Shown: positions 12,941-28,523 of the stretch, piece by piece
Position numbering within the stretch: position 1 is the first letter of the stretch
Layout of the letters: each line of letters opens with the position of its first letter
Origin: Epiperipatus broadwayi
Lineage: Eukaryota; Onychophora; Udeonychophora; Euonychophora; Peripatidae
NCBI GenBank assembly: GCA_028023455.1
Contig: JAQFVV010000013.1
Location: forward strand, 8,030,411-8,094,410
Direction: 5' to 3'
DNA length: 64,000 nt
Notes under the pieces: model-generated
The model's database searches: none
What the model was told of the DNA's origin: nothing
Seen by the model: the letters and a program-made list of their open reading frames with translations, nothing else
Translations under genes and position numbers: made by a program

Positions 12941-14439
12941 AGCCAGAATTTACATTATAAATGAATGAATATAAAATGACAATTTGGTCTTAAATGTAAC
13001 CCTCATGAAAGATTGTTTTACAAATAATGGTATGTTCAGATGTATATTAACCTGTGCACTGATTTTCTAATGAGATTTTATGTTTTGACTACAATTCTTT
13101 GCATCATTCTACAATCCTGAATAAGTAATGATTTCTGATCATAAATAGTGTTTACACAGAATTATGAACTGATGCCAACTTTTACAGCGATATTTCTTAT
13201 TATCTCCTTAGAGTTGTATCTGTAAATAAAAATGTTATGAGAAATATATAATAATCTTTGTGATAAAGATTATATGTAAAAATAATGCATATGTGATAGA
13301 TTCTTGCATATGACAAATCTTTATATAAATTTGAAACACTTGGATACTGTGTCAATGATAGGTGTGCAATCATAAGGGGACAGAGGAATTGAGATCAAAT
13401 TTTCTAGAGATGTATTTTTTTAAAAAAAATATTGGGGGGGGGGGAGAAAAGGATTAATCAATATTCACATTCTATAATAAATAGATTAAAAATATAACTA
13501 TTCTTGTGATAAAATTAATCACACAACTATTAATTGATGATGAGAAAAATAAAAAGAATTCCATGTTTATTGATTAAGGTCATAATTATTATAACATCAA
13601 GATTTAAAATGTTACTTCTGCTAAGTTGACATATGAGTCTCATAGCTATAAAATTCAATACAATTATTTTATTTTAAACTTTTAAAGTCAATGCAGTCAG
13701 ATAAATGAATATTAATATATGCAAATTTATATTCATTTCATTGTTTCTTTTTATAACTAGTAAAATCATATAATCTGTTGCAACTCATCAAAAATGATAT
13801 CATGTACTTCATGACCCGTTTTAAAGATTAGACTATAAACAAGAAAAACATCTTAAATCAATGCTTTCAGATTTCCATAATCAATTTTCAGTCTTCATTT
13901 AACACGAAATATGTCCTGGACAAAGATAATATTACATTGAATGATACTTGTTATGCTATCAAACTAATAATCCACTATGAATTAAAACATAACTTATCTT
14001 TAACTTACTCTCTGTGATAACATTAAACAGGGTGTAGAAAAAATGTTACTACAGAATAATAAAAAAAAATCATGTGATACCTTCATACAAATTATTTATA
14101 TTAACTATATATCACAACACTCCTTTTTAAAGCCAAATAGAAAAAGGTGACATTGGTGAAAGAATCAATTTTATCAATAAATGCCAGATGGCAATTAGTC
14201 ATAAAAGTATTTCAATATTTAACAATTCTTGCAGTAATTTTTTATTTCCTCTTTATAATGGTATAGAAAATTATAATGTTCTACATAAAATAAAGATTAA
14301 AAACCGTTAATATTACTTACTACATTGAATTTACACCTAAATGATTAAATTAAACAAACAAAAAATGTTTATCTATACATTTTTATTTAAATAAAATATC
14401 TTTATATAAAAGCAATAATTGTATATATATATATAATAA

Positions 14440-14677
14440 ATCTTTTCAATGTGTTGGAACTATTTTACAATTACAATCTTCTACATTGCATACATACATA
14501 GCATCTATCTCTTATATAAAATTAACCAACACTTATTATAGCAACAATACTAATAATACAATATGTACAAAATTATTACTATAATAAGTTTTAGTTAATT
14601 TCATATAAGAGAGATAGATGTCACTATGTATGCAATATAGATTGTAATTGTAAAATAGTTAAAGCACTTTGAAAAAG
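14440..14677. repeat. Fold-back (MITE-like) element
   Basis: The ends are an inverted repeat of about 100 nt with small mismatches. The left arm contains ACTATTTTACAATTACAATC and ATCTATCTCTTATAT; the right arm contains the reverse complements GATTGTAATTGTAAAATAGT and ATATAAGAGAGATAGAT. The spacer is short and AT-rich. No coding capacity. Confidence 0.65.
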
Positions 14678-16483
14678 GCAAAAATCAATATTTACCGAAA
14701 AGAGATTTTATATCTTATTATTGTTATTATATGGTAGGCAGTTGGTTACATAGCTGCACTAGAAAACAAATAAATGATTAGATAGTTGGCAGCATGTTCC
14801 TCAGGTTTGAGAATACAAAATTATTTTATTAATGGAGCAAAATATTTAAATTTTCTTAAACCTATTTTAAAGGTCATTATTTAACTCAATATTTATAAAA
14901 TCCCCATATGATAGTATGAAAATTCTCAAACATTAAATATATTTAAGAGTATTTTTTAAAATAAAAAAGAGGGAAGATAATAAGATTTTAATAACTTTGT
15001 AAATTTTATTTTTGATTAATCAGAATTGTTTTTTTTTTTTATCTCTCTTTAATTAAAAATAAAAATAAAATCAGTGCAATTAACTGATTATCTTGGGGTT
15101 TTTTTTTTTGCAAGATTTGGTTTTTAATTATAAAGGAATGTCAAGAATTTTGTAAGATTAATTTAAATTCTTGACTTGTTTTCATATCTATGATTAAGAA
15201 GGAAATTGGCATTTATAAAATTTTATCTAATTGGTTGTCGTGAAAATTATCATGTAAGAGACAAATTGTAATTGGCTTGTGGGCAAGATTGTTCTAGAAA
15301 AAATATATATGGGGTTGTGAATTAGTGATAATACCCAAGTGTCTGAAGACAGTATTCCTAATTTAACTGAAGAAAGGGCAGTCAAATCTTAACCCTGTTG
15401 CTGAAAAAAAAAAATAGAAATATTCCTAACTTAGCTGTTGAAGAAAGAGCAGCCAAGCTTAATCCAGCTGATACCAAGCTATTGAACAGAACAGCAGAAA
15501 TTTTAATCAAGTTTTTAGCATACTATGAGTTTAGTCCTAAAATGGTTTGTACAATGAAAGCAATATGCTAGATTAAGCCAAAAATTAGGCAACACCTTCC
15601 TCCATGTAACCTACTTTCACTGGAATAAGAATTTTCATGTATTTGGAATTGCTACAGACCCAGGAAAGGACAAATTTAACCAGGCCCATGTTTAGAAGTC
15701 TTCAAGGAGAAATCCCATCGGAAAAAACTGAAATTGCAACTGGAAAGGCCTCCACAGACAAGAAAGCTATGGCTATAGGTATTTTTTATTTGTGCACACT
15801 ATATTTTTATTAGTAGAAAATGTTTTTGTTTCATAAATGTAATAATTTTTTTTTGGAGTGTAAGAATTGACAATGTTAAATAATTTCATTAAGTTAAGAT
15901 ATTTCAAATTGTGAAACATTTTTTTTAAAAAAAAAAAACTTAAGTCAATTTTCTCTTACAAATGGTAAAATAGTTTTTAAACAAAAAAATTATATGTATA
16001 ATCTGCTATAAATCTAAGTTTTGCCCCCCTGCAATTTGCCCTCTGGGTAGAATCAAAGATTGTTATCTTTGATTTTTGAAAATGTTTAACAAACTCTTAC
16101 TTATTTTTAAAGAAAGAATCTAATGAATTTAAAGTCAACCCATGAACAAAAATTAATTAGTTGGTTAATATAATTTTTGTAAATATATATTTGATGAAAT
16201 GGATGTTTGAAATGTCATACTATCATGCCATCTTTGTTTCTGTTGTTATTAATTAGATATTAAATAATTGTTTAAAAAATATTCTTTCTAATCTTAATTA
16301 CTTTATTTTATCCAATTCCTGTTTCAAGAATTGCAGTGTGTATGATCTTATATTATAACAGCTTATATTCTAGGATTTAGCTTTTTTTTATGATCCCAGC
16401 ATTATTGTTTGTATGGTTGTATATTCAGGTAGATGAGCACTTAAGTTGGTGCATCCAAATTATGTTTAAATAATTGCCATAAG

Positions 16484-16550
16484 CTGGCAATGGCTCAATA
16501 GTTAGTTTAGTCTGCAGTAGACCCATTTCAAATCCAGTCACCAGATTGAC
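16484..16550 (+). repeat. Possible tRNA-derived SINE head
   Basis: GGCTCAATAGTTAG resembles an RNA polymerase III A box, and TTTCAAATCC about 35 nt downstream resembles a B box. It is followed by an AT-rich tail with TGAT/TTA repeats. The match is imperfect at the B box start (CA instead of GG), so this is a weak call. Confidence 0.3.
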
Positions 16551-16699
16551 TGTTGATTTTATTGTTGAACATTAATGATAATGGATGATTATTACTTTGG
16601 GGTATTACTTATACTTACTTTTATAATTATAATGCTGGTGAATTTATTATTTAATTATACTTATAATTAATTTTAGTTGCTCTAAGGGGTTAACTAGGC

Positions 16700-19420
16700 T
16701 TGATCTCTCAGAGAGACCTATCATGTTCACCCCTTTGATATTAAATTTTTTTTTTACTTGAGGATAAACAAACAATTCCTCAGCTCCCTGATGGTTCAAA
16801 CCCCAATTCTGTAGAGTTACAAATGATGATCACATACTGGTAACCATTCTGTTAGATATCACCCCTTATTTCCCTATAGTGTTACAATATATTGAAACAG
16901 TAAGATATGCCTTACCAATCTTAGTTTCACCTTGCCTTCCTGTTTCCTACCCTCATGCCTTGTTTAAAACCTTAATTTTATCGTATTGTGTGTGTACTGC
17001 GTATATTTACCGAAATCCTGCCTAAATTTATATGTCTAAAGGGGTACCCAGGGTTTATAATAATTAAAATTGTCTTAATCGGTTTTATTTTCAAACCATC
17101 GAGTATATTTTATATATATGCCTGTACAATAAAGTAGGTCACATATTCTCATCTACACACATACTGCGATAATATTTAAAATATTATGAAAATAATTGTT
17201 GTTTAAGGTTAGTTTGTTTTGAGTCCGTTTATTTTATGATATTATATTCGCTATATCTGTTTGCATTTAATAAAATAATATCACTGATAAATAGATTCTG
17301 GACATTAAATTCAAAAGAAAGTTATAAATATAAAATTTTATTTAGTTTTTCAAAATCATGCCATTTTTCTTTTTAAATCAGTGAGGGTAAGGAAAGAACA
17401 ATAGTGGCTAAATTTAACTGTTGGCACCAGTTTTACTAGTAGATTTTGATAAGATTAAAAAAACAGTGCTTACGAGCAGATTTAATTAAAAAAGTGCATT
17501 CCGTGTTTTCCAATTTATTAATAAAGGAATGGATTTTACAACCGCAGGATTAGATTATAATCAGAGAGAGCATATAAATAGGGTTGATTGGTGATTATTA
17601 TTAATTAATCTGCCTGATATTGTGGCAGCAAAAGTTATTTCTGTAATTTTGAAATTTTGACATTCATATTTTCTGATTGCTTGTTTTATTCGCGGCATCG
17701 GACTGACCGGCTTGTTTGTTAGTTAAAACAAGTTTTGAAATTGTTTAAACCTTAGAATGACGGGGTAAAGAGGCAGTAGGCTGTTTTCCCTCAGGAACCA
17801 TTGCCTTGGCCGGCCATCATTCACCATCCGATGTCCTGTCACCATACCACCAAGCCCAACTGAACCAGCCCAAAGAATGCTGCTCCTGAAATCTAAGTAC
17901 TAACTGCTGCTGCTGAACAACAAACCTAGGAAAATCAAAATTTGCTTAAGAACTCTAGTACAAAATTGGAAATGCCCACGGACGGATCTGAAAGAATGAG
18001 GTAATAAAGTTAACTCGAGATCTCGTGAAACTTTCATGCTATAGCTAATAATTTTATATACTCCATATTTATATATTTATTCAAGTGTCTTTTAATGCAT
18101 GCTGAACTTGTGCTTGGATTTTCTTTATATATCTGTAAATGTTTTATTTAAATCTGTATTGTAATGTAAATATCTAATTAATTTCTTTAGGCAAATGTGA
18201 GTTATGTAGGGAAGTTAAATAATGCATGGTTGTCATTTTAGTTTATTAAACTGCAAACACGAATCCCCTTCCCATCTATTATATATGTTTAAAAAAGTAT
18301 TTCTTACATATAATAAATTTGTTAGAATAAGTATTTATTTCTCTAAGCTTTGTTGAGAGTCTGCTGGCTATGAAAATATAAAATTTGAGAGAGAGCTATT
18401 TCTGTTCTTTAATGAATTGCCTTTTTTTACTAAGTATATTTTAAAATTTAACTGTGTTGCTAGTGAATGTGCTTGGGTGCTGAAACCTTACCATTTTCAA
18501 AGGTCGTCAACGGTTAAATCCGTTTCCCCTATTTTACTCCGAGGTTCCCAGTACTGTGCTATAATGGCACATAGGAATTATTTCGCGTACGTCCCCACAG
18601 TTACGAAGCTCCTGGTTGTGGGCCAGGCTTGAGCTGTGAGTGGGCTAGAGATGCCCAAATAAAAGGTGAAATGCCTATCCAAAGCCAAGACCTTTTGTTG
18701 ATAGTATTTTATAAAGTTGCGTACTCAGAAACTGCACCCCTCCTCGGCATCATATTGCTGGCACCACCGTACATTTCCCTTAGTAATTATTTTACATAAA
18801 TTCTATTATTTTAAATGAATTTTAAGTCCGTTCAGCATAGTTCGATCTTATAATTTAGCTAATCACTTTGCGAGCGACTCTGTTTTCCATTTAAGATTTC
18901 AATTTTAAATAGTTTTAGAATATTAAAATTCTGTTAAAGACTTTACGTGACTCGCACATGCCTACCGTGTCACTGTATTTTAGACACGTTATAAACTATA
19001 ACCCAAGTACGAGGTATCAGCCATATTGTTTGCTTTCGTATATAGCTATCAAATTTATAGCTAAAATTTTGTTTAACATCTGATTATTAAAAATTATCTT
19101 TAAATTTATTTTTTTCTTTATTTATTCGGGGTGACAATATAAATTACATAACATATTAGACTTATCTTGGGCACATCTATAAGTTATTGTTAAATGAACC
19201 TAGGGCTATTTTAGATTTAGAGTCTTTTGTTTTCTCCCTGATCACCGGCATGAAGTTATACTATTAGTAGCATCAAATGCGTTATCACGTAGAGGGTGTT
19301 GTGGAGTTTAGACTTTGGATTTGAAGTTGGGATTTCTGGGAGATAACCCTCCTAGTGTTGAGTTCCATGTCTAGGGTTTAAATTCTGTAGTGTGTTAGTG
19401 AGATAGACGGATTTTGACCG
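16700..19420. other. GC/CpG-richer intronic segment, no gene recognised
   Basis: By eye this stretch has clearly more G, C and CpG than the surrounding intron, for example around 17690-17860 and 18480-18780. A 71-codon frame at 18417-18632 has no recognisable motif and no sign of being an exon. It may be the body of an old unclassified mobile element. I could not find flanking repeats. Confidence 0.3.
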
Positions 19421-19828
19421 TTACAATATATACAATTATTGCTATTATATAAAGATATTTTATTTTATATTACATCATATGATTTATTTAAATACTGGTA
19501 TATGTAAAAGCAGCATAATGGATTAAAGTTATTTCCATTTTTGATGGGTTTTTTTATATACCTAAAGTTTAAATAATTTAAATTATGCAAAAAATAATAA
19601 TATTACAACAATTATATAATAATAATAATAATAAAAAGAAAATACAACAAAAAATTAGCAATGTTTAAACATTCAGCAACAAACAAAAAAAAAAAATGCA
19701 TTTTTTTTTTAAATTATAAGGCAGACAACATATATTTAAAATGCTGCAGATGTGCAAACTGATACGAGCCACGCTGAGTGCTTGCACATGCATCTTATGT
19801 TAATGTTAACTACCAAATGATAACTTAC

Positions 19829-19949
19829 AGGGCCCAGCCGAGAAACAATTACATCCCGTATATCCAACCAACCCTTGAACGATAACACTTCAAACAAAGT
19901 TAACATAGCGTTGCTCAAGTTGTCCAAGTTGAAATTTCTCGGGTTTGCC
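19829..19949 (-). CDS. NALCN: NALCN alternative pore exon, lysine (K) type, repeat III
   Basis: This is a 121-nt exon, entered in phase 2 (its first base completes the TGG tryptophan codon begun by the turret exon) and left in phase 0. It reads ANPRNFNLDNLSNAMLTLFE then VLSFKGWLDIRDVIVSRLGP. FEVLSFKGW is the repeat III pore helix and selectivity filter. The K is the lysine of the EEKE ring, giving a sodium-channel-like pore as in human NALCN (LSLKGW). The acceptor is ATTTATTTAG, with a poor pyrimidine tract, and the donor is CCT before GTAAGT. It lies 1,088 nt downstream of a second version of the same exon and is interchangeable with it. Confidence 0.96.
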
Positions 19950-21220
<1,271 letters not shown>

Positions 21221-22459
21221 CTAAGAAAAAAAAAAATTGAAATAAAAAGTAAATAATTTTAAAAAAAATTAAAAAAAAAAAATTCATGCAAAGTTAAATT
21301 TAATAATTGGTAATAAAACAAATATTAAATCAATGATATACTCTGAAATGTAAAGTTAAACTTCACAATAAACAACAAAATAAATATTAAACCAATGTTA
21401 TGCTCTAAAAATTAATTTTGAGTTATTTATTACTACATAATAAACTATAATTATTATTTTTAAAAAAATCAAAAACATAATTACTTAATAAAAAATAAGC
21501 TTAAATCACTAAATATAAAGCAGACTAATAAAAAAATGAATTTAAAAAAAGTTTGTTGATGAGAAAAGAATTATAGAAGACAATACTGTGTGAGATAGAA
21601 TTGATCAATATATATTTTAATACTGTAAATGGAAATAATATCTCAATACATATATTTCTTTCGTACATCATTCTGAAGGCAAAAAAAATATGTATTTTTT
21701 CCATACAGCAATTTCCCAATTTCTAAAATTGGATAATCTTATATTCACTGATCTTTTTTTTTTGTTACCTTTCAAATTGTGAGAAATATAGACATAAAAA
21801 AAGATAAAACAGCTCATAACTCACTTTTTGAGTATCATGTTAATTCTGAATAAAAACACCGTGCTTTTTTCCGTGTTTCTGAGATTTCTGATAACAGCAT
21901 TTATTTTGCTTTTCTTAAATAAGGAATCTTTTTTTTTTAAAGTATATATGTTTCTGTATTTTAGTTTTACTCATCAGAATATATGCAAATCAGGCAAAAA
22001 AAGCTGACATAATCAATTGAAAAAATAATTTTTCTTGACAGAATTTCTTTCAGTTATGTGAAGCCATATTCAATTTATCTGAACTTTTTTTGTTGTTACA
22101 ATTTGATATTTTAAAAAAAAATGACTTTATTTATTTAAAAATATTTAATGTTTATTATTCATTTAGCTTTCATAAATATAAATATCTAAATCTTTGCTTT
22201 TTGTTTTATTTTTCAGTGTTGAAAATGTGATTATTTAAAAGGATTAGTATGCAATAATTTTTAATTTAATTTTATATCAAAATAAATAATTTCCTACACT
22301 TTTTTTTATTTCTGAAGATATAAGTAATAAAAATATACTAAATAATATATTTGAAAATAAATGCACTATCAAATTATGTGACTGAAAGGCCAAATGCACA
22401 AACACAAAAAAATACATAATTAGGAAGGTGATATTTTCTTTTTTAAAAAAGCTACAAAA

Positions 22460-22565
22460 CTAGGATGTTAAATAGTTTACATCAGTACAAAAAATCTCAT
22501 AAACAAATACTTAACTATTTGTTTATGAGATTTTTTGTACTGATGTAAACTATTTAGCATTCTAG
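22460..22565. repeat. Near-perfect hairpin (41-nt arms, 6-nt loop)
   Basis: The segment 22469-22509 is the exact reverse complement of 22516-22556, with the loop CTTAAC. The pairing extends outward to CTAG on both sides with two mismatches. It could be a tiny fold-back transposon or a hairpin-forming RNA in the intron. There is no other evidence for a microRNA. Confidence 0.75.
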
Positions 22566-23151
22566 GCTTGCTATTTGCTTAGTAATGCAGATTGGTAGTT
22601 TTCCTTCATTTTATTGTAGCTAGATTAAGCATGATCTAACTACATAAAAAAAAAATTCTAAGCTCAAATAGAACATAGATAAAGATTAAAATATTTCTAG
22701 AAATGAACTTCTATCCACATTATGAAAATGACAGGGATACATTACCATTACATTTTGAAGACTTATAAAATTTATATATATTGAAGCAGTCAGATCTGAG
22801 TTCGATCCTAGCTTCATGACATCTAGCCATAAGCCCACTTCAAACCCTAGTACTAACCTTAAATTTCCGATGCAATGGGGCTTTAAACGTTCAATCCACG
22901 CTAATTTCCATAAAGAATAACTTATTTCATAAATGCGTATTAAAATTAATTAGTTTCAGATTTAAATTGATCAATTCTATTAATAAATTCATGATAGAAT
23001 TATTCATGAATTTATATATTATAACTGCGTGGATTGTGCGTATATATTTGTAAATATTTAAATATATATAATTGTTTGAAAGTTTCATTGCGTCGGGAAT
23101 GTTTGATTTTATTTTTAAATAATTTGTTAAAGTTTTATTGATTAAAAGCTA

Positions 23152-23327
23152 CATTCTTTCGATAAGCTTTCAGATTTTCCCTTTCCAAAAACAATAGTTA
23201 AAGTTTTATTAATTAGAAAAAAAGATAAGGATTTCCTAATTAAAATCATTTTCTGATTTTAAGAATTCATTTTCTAATTAGAAAATGAATTCAAGTTAAT
23301 GAGTTTGAAAGCCTTATCGAAGGAATG
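23152..23327. mobile_element. Small TIR element (MITE) with TA flanks
   Basis: The left end is CATTCTTTCGATAAGCTTTC and the reverse complement of the right end is CATTCCTTCGATAAGGCTTT. It is flanked by TA on both sides, the target preferred by Tc1/mariner/pogo elements. The interior contains its own palindrome centred on CTAATTAG (GAATTCATTTTCTAATTAG and its mirror). No coding capacity. Confidence 0.6.
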
Positions 23328-23329
23328 TA

Positions 23330-25200
23330 TCTAAAAACAACCAGTAAATCTAAAAACATTGATAATGAAAGAAGCGCTAGCCTGAAGGCATCAGAGGACT
23401 GTATATATAGCTCTGAAAAGTTTGAAGAAAAAGAAGCCATCTTTGTTGCAGAAAAGTGCCAGTAAACTATGTGCTGTTCAAAATCATGAATTCAAAAAGT
23501 GTTCTTATCATGGTAAGGGGTTAAACATCAGGAATCTGGCTATTGTTCCTGAAGTCCCTTAAAAATCTTCAATGGTGCTGCTGAATCTTTTCTGGACCAA
23601 TCATGCTGCTAAAATCGTGAAAATTCATTAAAATACTGTTCAAGTAATCGACCAAATGGTGCCTACGTTTTTTACCAACCTGGATGTGTAAACTAAGGAA
23701 ACCAGCCCCGGAAGAAATGGGTAATATATTTCCATAATGAACCTTAAACTATCTGGCCAGTTTCCGAACTTTACTTTACACTCCCTTTAAGAGCTCTTCT
23801 CATTTATAAGTGTAATAATCTGTGTAACACCTTTTATTTATGCTATTTTAAATTAGTAATTCTCTCAACTTCTAGTCTTTAAATTTAACTTTCCCTTCTC
23901 ACGATGGCGGTTCATTTATTTTATTATGTATATTTATTGAGTAAATTTATTAATGTTGTTATTTTTAATTATATGCCAATAATCCTTCGACTCGATGATC
24001 TCACTCCTTTTCTTTGCCTTAAACAAGTAATATAAACTTAATTCTGATAGTTAATTCTCGCCCTTTAGAACTAGATTTATACAGTTCGATCAATCATCGA
24101 GTCGAAAGAAATTATTAAATGATTGCTATTTTTATCATTGGCTAATAATAAATTATTAGCTCTGTTTCTAATCTATGCCACCGCTATTTTCTCATTTCAC
24201 TAATATTTATTTATTTATTCATATATAATCTTAAAATGTTTTTATTGCAAAAGGGCCAATAAAGGATCAAATATATTCTAATTCAACTTTGTTATTTAAG
24301 ATTCAGGAAGGGCACGATGATTGGGGCATAATTAATATGATTTACAAATACTTTAAAATAATTTTAGTTAAAAGCTCATTTGACTTTAATTAAATTGATC
24401 AAGTCATCACGTAGAGCATTCTATATGGGTTTTAGTATTCAAACGATGACTATCAAGTCATCATCTTCGAACGTTGCTGACGTAGGGCAATCTTCCACTC
24501 CGTTAGGCTGGTCGGTGATAATATTTCTGTTATTTTAAATTATCGAGGAAGAAAGCACTTCCTCTCCTGTTCATATTAGTCAAAGGGCATAAGACTTGTC
24601 AGATGCAAGCCGCCATAGGACTTCGATTATCGACTAGCTATCGTCTTTCAATTTCACTTTATAGCTCATAATTCGTCAGCACCATTACCTCTCTGTTCCA
24701 GTAAAGCCCGCGCTGATGCACGTAATTCGTGATGAAGTGATTTCTATTAAAGTCAAACAAATTCTCCGTTATCTCAAAGTAAATAATTTTTCCAATAAAG
24801 ATTAAAGTTATGCCCTAAAATACATATCTTGCTCTTCATGAATGAATTTGCGAATGTGAAAATAAATATCACATTCTTTCGTATAAAATTAGAGCAATAA
24901 TTTCCCGATTACTAATGAATACCTTTATCTGCCTTTTATTTCTTGTTGGGGGCATAGACATAGACTTTCAAATATTGCGTAATATTCATTGGCATATAAT
25001 AAGGACCGCCACTCTTATTATAATTCTAAACTATATTAAAGGCTAGAGGTGATTAATATAATCATTATTTTATTCAAACAAAACAAATTATTATAATCAA
25101 ATATTTTCTAAACACATTTGGTTTCTTCGTTCTTAATTCTTTTATAATTATTTTAATGTTAATTCCTCACGGTCTGTGTTGGCAACCCGAACATATACAT
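23330..25200. other. CG-richer intronic segment, no gene recognised
   Basis: This stretch has more CpG than its surroundings, for example around 24400-24740 (TCATCACGTAGAG, GAACGTTGCTGACGTAGGGC). No frame longer than background and no terminal repeats were found. It is similar in texture to the segment at 16.7-19.4 kb, but I could not align the two. Confidence 0.3.
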
Positions 25201-27915
25201 ATGATTCGATTTAAAATCCTTTTTAGTCAGTTTATTATCAGATATTAATGTCAGTTCAGGGGTCTCTGATCCTCACCAACTGTTGAGCTAGTTTCTTGGC
25301 GCATAGCACTGTGCTGTTGATTTCTACTAATCTGAGCTAGTGAGTTGGGTTTGAATTCATTCAGCTGAGTTTGGATCCAACTTGCAGTTCTTTTTGGTGG
25401 GTTTTTCGACTGGTACAATATACTAAAATAAATATTTAAATGCTCTGACCTCATGAATGTATATATTTGTATAATTAATAATATTAATTAATTATACATG
25501 TATTTTGTATTGAAAAAAAAAATTGTGAATTGCTGATTGAAAGGCATATGTATTTCCAAAACAAAGATGCAAATTGTGTTAAAACTGATTTAAAATTAGT
25601 AACTTGAATTGTGACATAATTTAACTTAATATTTAATCTTGGTTTAAGATAAACTAGAACATAAATCTTGACTACTTCTAATTAATATTTCTTTTAAAGA
25701 AAATTGGTAGCTATGATATATATACCTTAATTTATAGCATATATACCTTAATTTATAGCTTATTTTTTTAAATAGAAACACTTATTATCCAAAAAAAAAT
25801 GTGAAAATGATTATTTTAGATAAAACAGTGTAATAATAAACATTTTAGTCAGATAGCAATACATATATTATATATTAAATAATACATAATCATAACTTTT
25901 TTATCTTTAAATGAAACAGAAGTAACTATCTCCCTCTGAGTTATGTGATGTCTAAAACAATGAGAGAGAGAATGATACCATTCTATCTTTTGTGTTATTT
26001 AAAGTCACATACTAAGTGGAAGGTATATAGATAAAGTGTTTGTGTGAGTGCATAAAAATATGTATGAATACATGGAATGTCGAAGATATAAAATTATGGA
26101 TGGTATGGGAATCATTTTTATTTTAATTAAGAATATAAACTGTCTTATTAGCTAAATGATTGACTATTGCCTTGTATTGAGATTTAGAGCCTTACATTAA
26201 GCATTGATGACATATGCTTTTATACTTTGAGCTTTATTATATAATAGCTGTTATTTATGAGCTTTTATTTTTAATTGAGTATATTCAAAGAATTATGTAT
26301 ATTTAAGAATGAAAATGTCTAAGTAATAAGAATACTGTTTTAAAATAGATGTGAATCCAAAGATGACCTCCTGTTTGATCATTAGTTTGATGAAGATATA
26401 GCAGAATTATGTATATTTATATAACAGGTTTACCAAAATTTACACAGAAGGTGTACTGATAAGCTAAATTTTATTTTAATAAAATATGTGATGACTGTGA
26501 TTCTAGATATGATTAATTAAATGGGTTATCATTGTAAGGCTCAGTGATATGTAAAATTATATTCTATATGAATTAAAGATATTTGGTATTTATTAATGGC
26601 AATCAATACTGTTTTAACTGCTTTGGTTTGACCATATAAAAACTTTAGATATTTTTCTTGTGACAGTTGAATGTTAAAATTACATTGTGCATTGATTTTT
26701 CTTAGATATGGTTATGAACCATCAATTAAGATATAGTTTAAAAATAAAAGAAATATATTGCTAATTACCAATTTTTAAAAAATAATAATTTGATAAGGAT
26801 TTAAAATGATTTATTTGTTAAGGAAGAATACAATTTAAATTTGAAACTCATTATATTAATATGAAAATGGGTTAAATACAAATGAAATATTTTGAATAAT
26901 GAAGGTATAACTAAAATGTCTCAAAGTACATTGATATAAAATGTCCATGAATAGAATTGATGTTTTTGGAGATGTTAATAAATCATTTTGTTTATTGTTG
27001 TTTATTAAATCTTGTTAGAGTCCAACTACTATATGATTATTGTCAGGTCAGAATTCTAATTCCTTGGTATTTCATCTGAGTGTAATTCCTATGATCCTTG
27101 ATTTGGTCAGGTATTATAAATTGAGGATGATGTATTAATCAGTGCTAATCATCGACTTTATGGAATATGAATATAAAGCTTGGGAATATTAGGACAGAAA
27201 TCTTGATAAACCATCTTAGTTGCAAAACAAGAGATATCCATAAAACTTTCATCAGTTGGCACCCAGATTGTGATGAACATATTTGGAAATAATATATCAG
27301 CATTGTGCATTATTATCATCATCATTAACTTAACCCTGAAGGCCAAAGTAAGTATTTTCTTTATTCTTTTAGTGATATATTTGTTTGATTATAAATACTG
27401 ATAGAATTGTGTTTCAAAGTGGATTTATATCATCATATACCCTTTGACCATTAAAGTACATAAACAAATACATCAAAAGACATATAACATAAATTATTTA
27501 AAACAAATGTCACCTTGTCTGTAAGATATACTAACTTCAGATATTTTAAAAATTTGAATTAAAAATACCAGATTTTGAATAGAATAACCAATGTGTATAA
27601 GATCTTAAGTAGTCATCACTAACGATTTCTTCAAAAATATGAATTGCAAGATTGCAATGTGAGTACTAATTATACTATATTCAAATTTTCAATATCAAAT
27701 TTTGTTCTGAAAAATAAAGTTTAAAGAATCTACAAATTCTCTTATCTAACGTGATTACTTTCGCCAAATGATATCTTATAATAATAGATCTAGACGATAA
27801 ATAAATGCAACAACTTTGAATGACTAATTATATTAATCATTTCAGATTTTCTATAATCTTAAAAATTAATTTTCTTAAGTTCTTGATTGCTTTGTAAAAT
27901 TGCAATAACAATATA

Positions 27916-28504
27916 TGTTGTGTTTAGCTAAATTTACTAGTTTGATTCCAAACCAACAGACAAAATGATGACCTTGCTCAACAATTAATATGTATAATTT
28001 ATTAGTAGCAAAAATATACACACGTTAGTTAATTAAACATATAAATATGGTCTATACAATTTAATGCTGAGGTAGCCATGCTGAGTAATGGAACTTACTT
28101 CCAGCTATTTAAGTATCCTGGCTCGCAAGTTCAAGTACGACTCTTCTGGCTGCAATTAGACAGCTTGCCTCAAGTTGGCTGCGGATGCAGAAGTTTCCAG
28201 TCCTTAGGTGGACCTGTTTCACTGTGTAGATGTCGCAATAATGACTAGAGAAAATAACTTTGCTGATGGCAGAGGGTTTATTGGAGAGCACGTTCAGACA
28301 ATCAGGTTGACAGAAGTAATTGCCCTCTGCCTAGCCTCCAAAAAGGCTGACTATTTAATGGCAGATCCCCTACCTCGGTGAAAACAGTCAGATTATGTGC
28401 GTGAACCCCAAACAAAGAATTTATCCCTATTGGATAGCGATCAGGTGCTAACCAATCAGGAAAGAAATCTGGAATAGTTCACTTCTAACTTGTCAGATAT
28501 GACA
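27916..28504 (-). repeat. 3' LTR of the gypsy element
   Basis: This 589-bp copy matches 29748-30375 across its length with many substitutions and small gaps; the other copy carries an extra stretch near 30000. The divergence points to an old insertion. Open frames seen on either strand inside it are chance frames within the repeat. Confidence 0.88.
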
Positions 28505-28523
28505 TCCCTCCCCCTGGCTAAAA

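Larger units (their letters stand above)
9854..19828 (-). other. NALCN: NALCN intron of about 10 kb between pore exon K and S6
   Basis: The donor GTAAGT at 19828 follows the K-type pore exon and the acceptor lies next to 9853. Recognised contents are a GA microsatellite at about 10998-11021, the hammerhead-like direct-repeat unit at 11622-12184, a degenerate tandem array at about 12396-12940, a fold-back element at 14440-14677, a possible tRNA-derived SINE head at 16484-16550, and a segment at about 16.7-19.4 kb that is visibly richer in G, C and CpG. No exon or gene was found in it. Confidence 0.85.

Noticed and set aside
18417-18632. 71-codon frame in the CG-richer segment
   Set aside because: No recognisable motif, no splice or promoter context, and the frame length is unremarkable for that local GC content.
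22785-22860. GAGTTCGATCCTAGC resembling a tRNA B box
   Set aside because: No A box at the right distance and no cloverleaf; not called as a tRNA or SINE.
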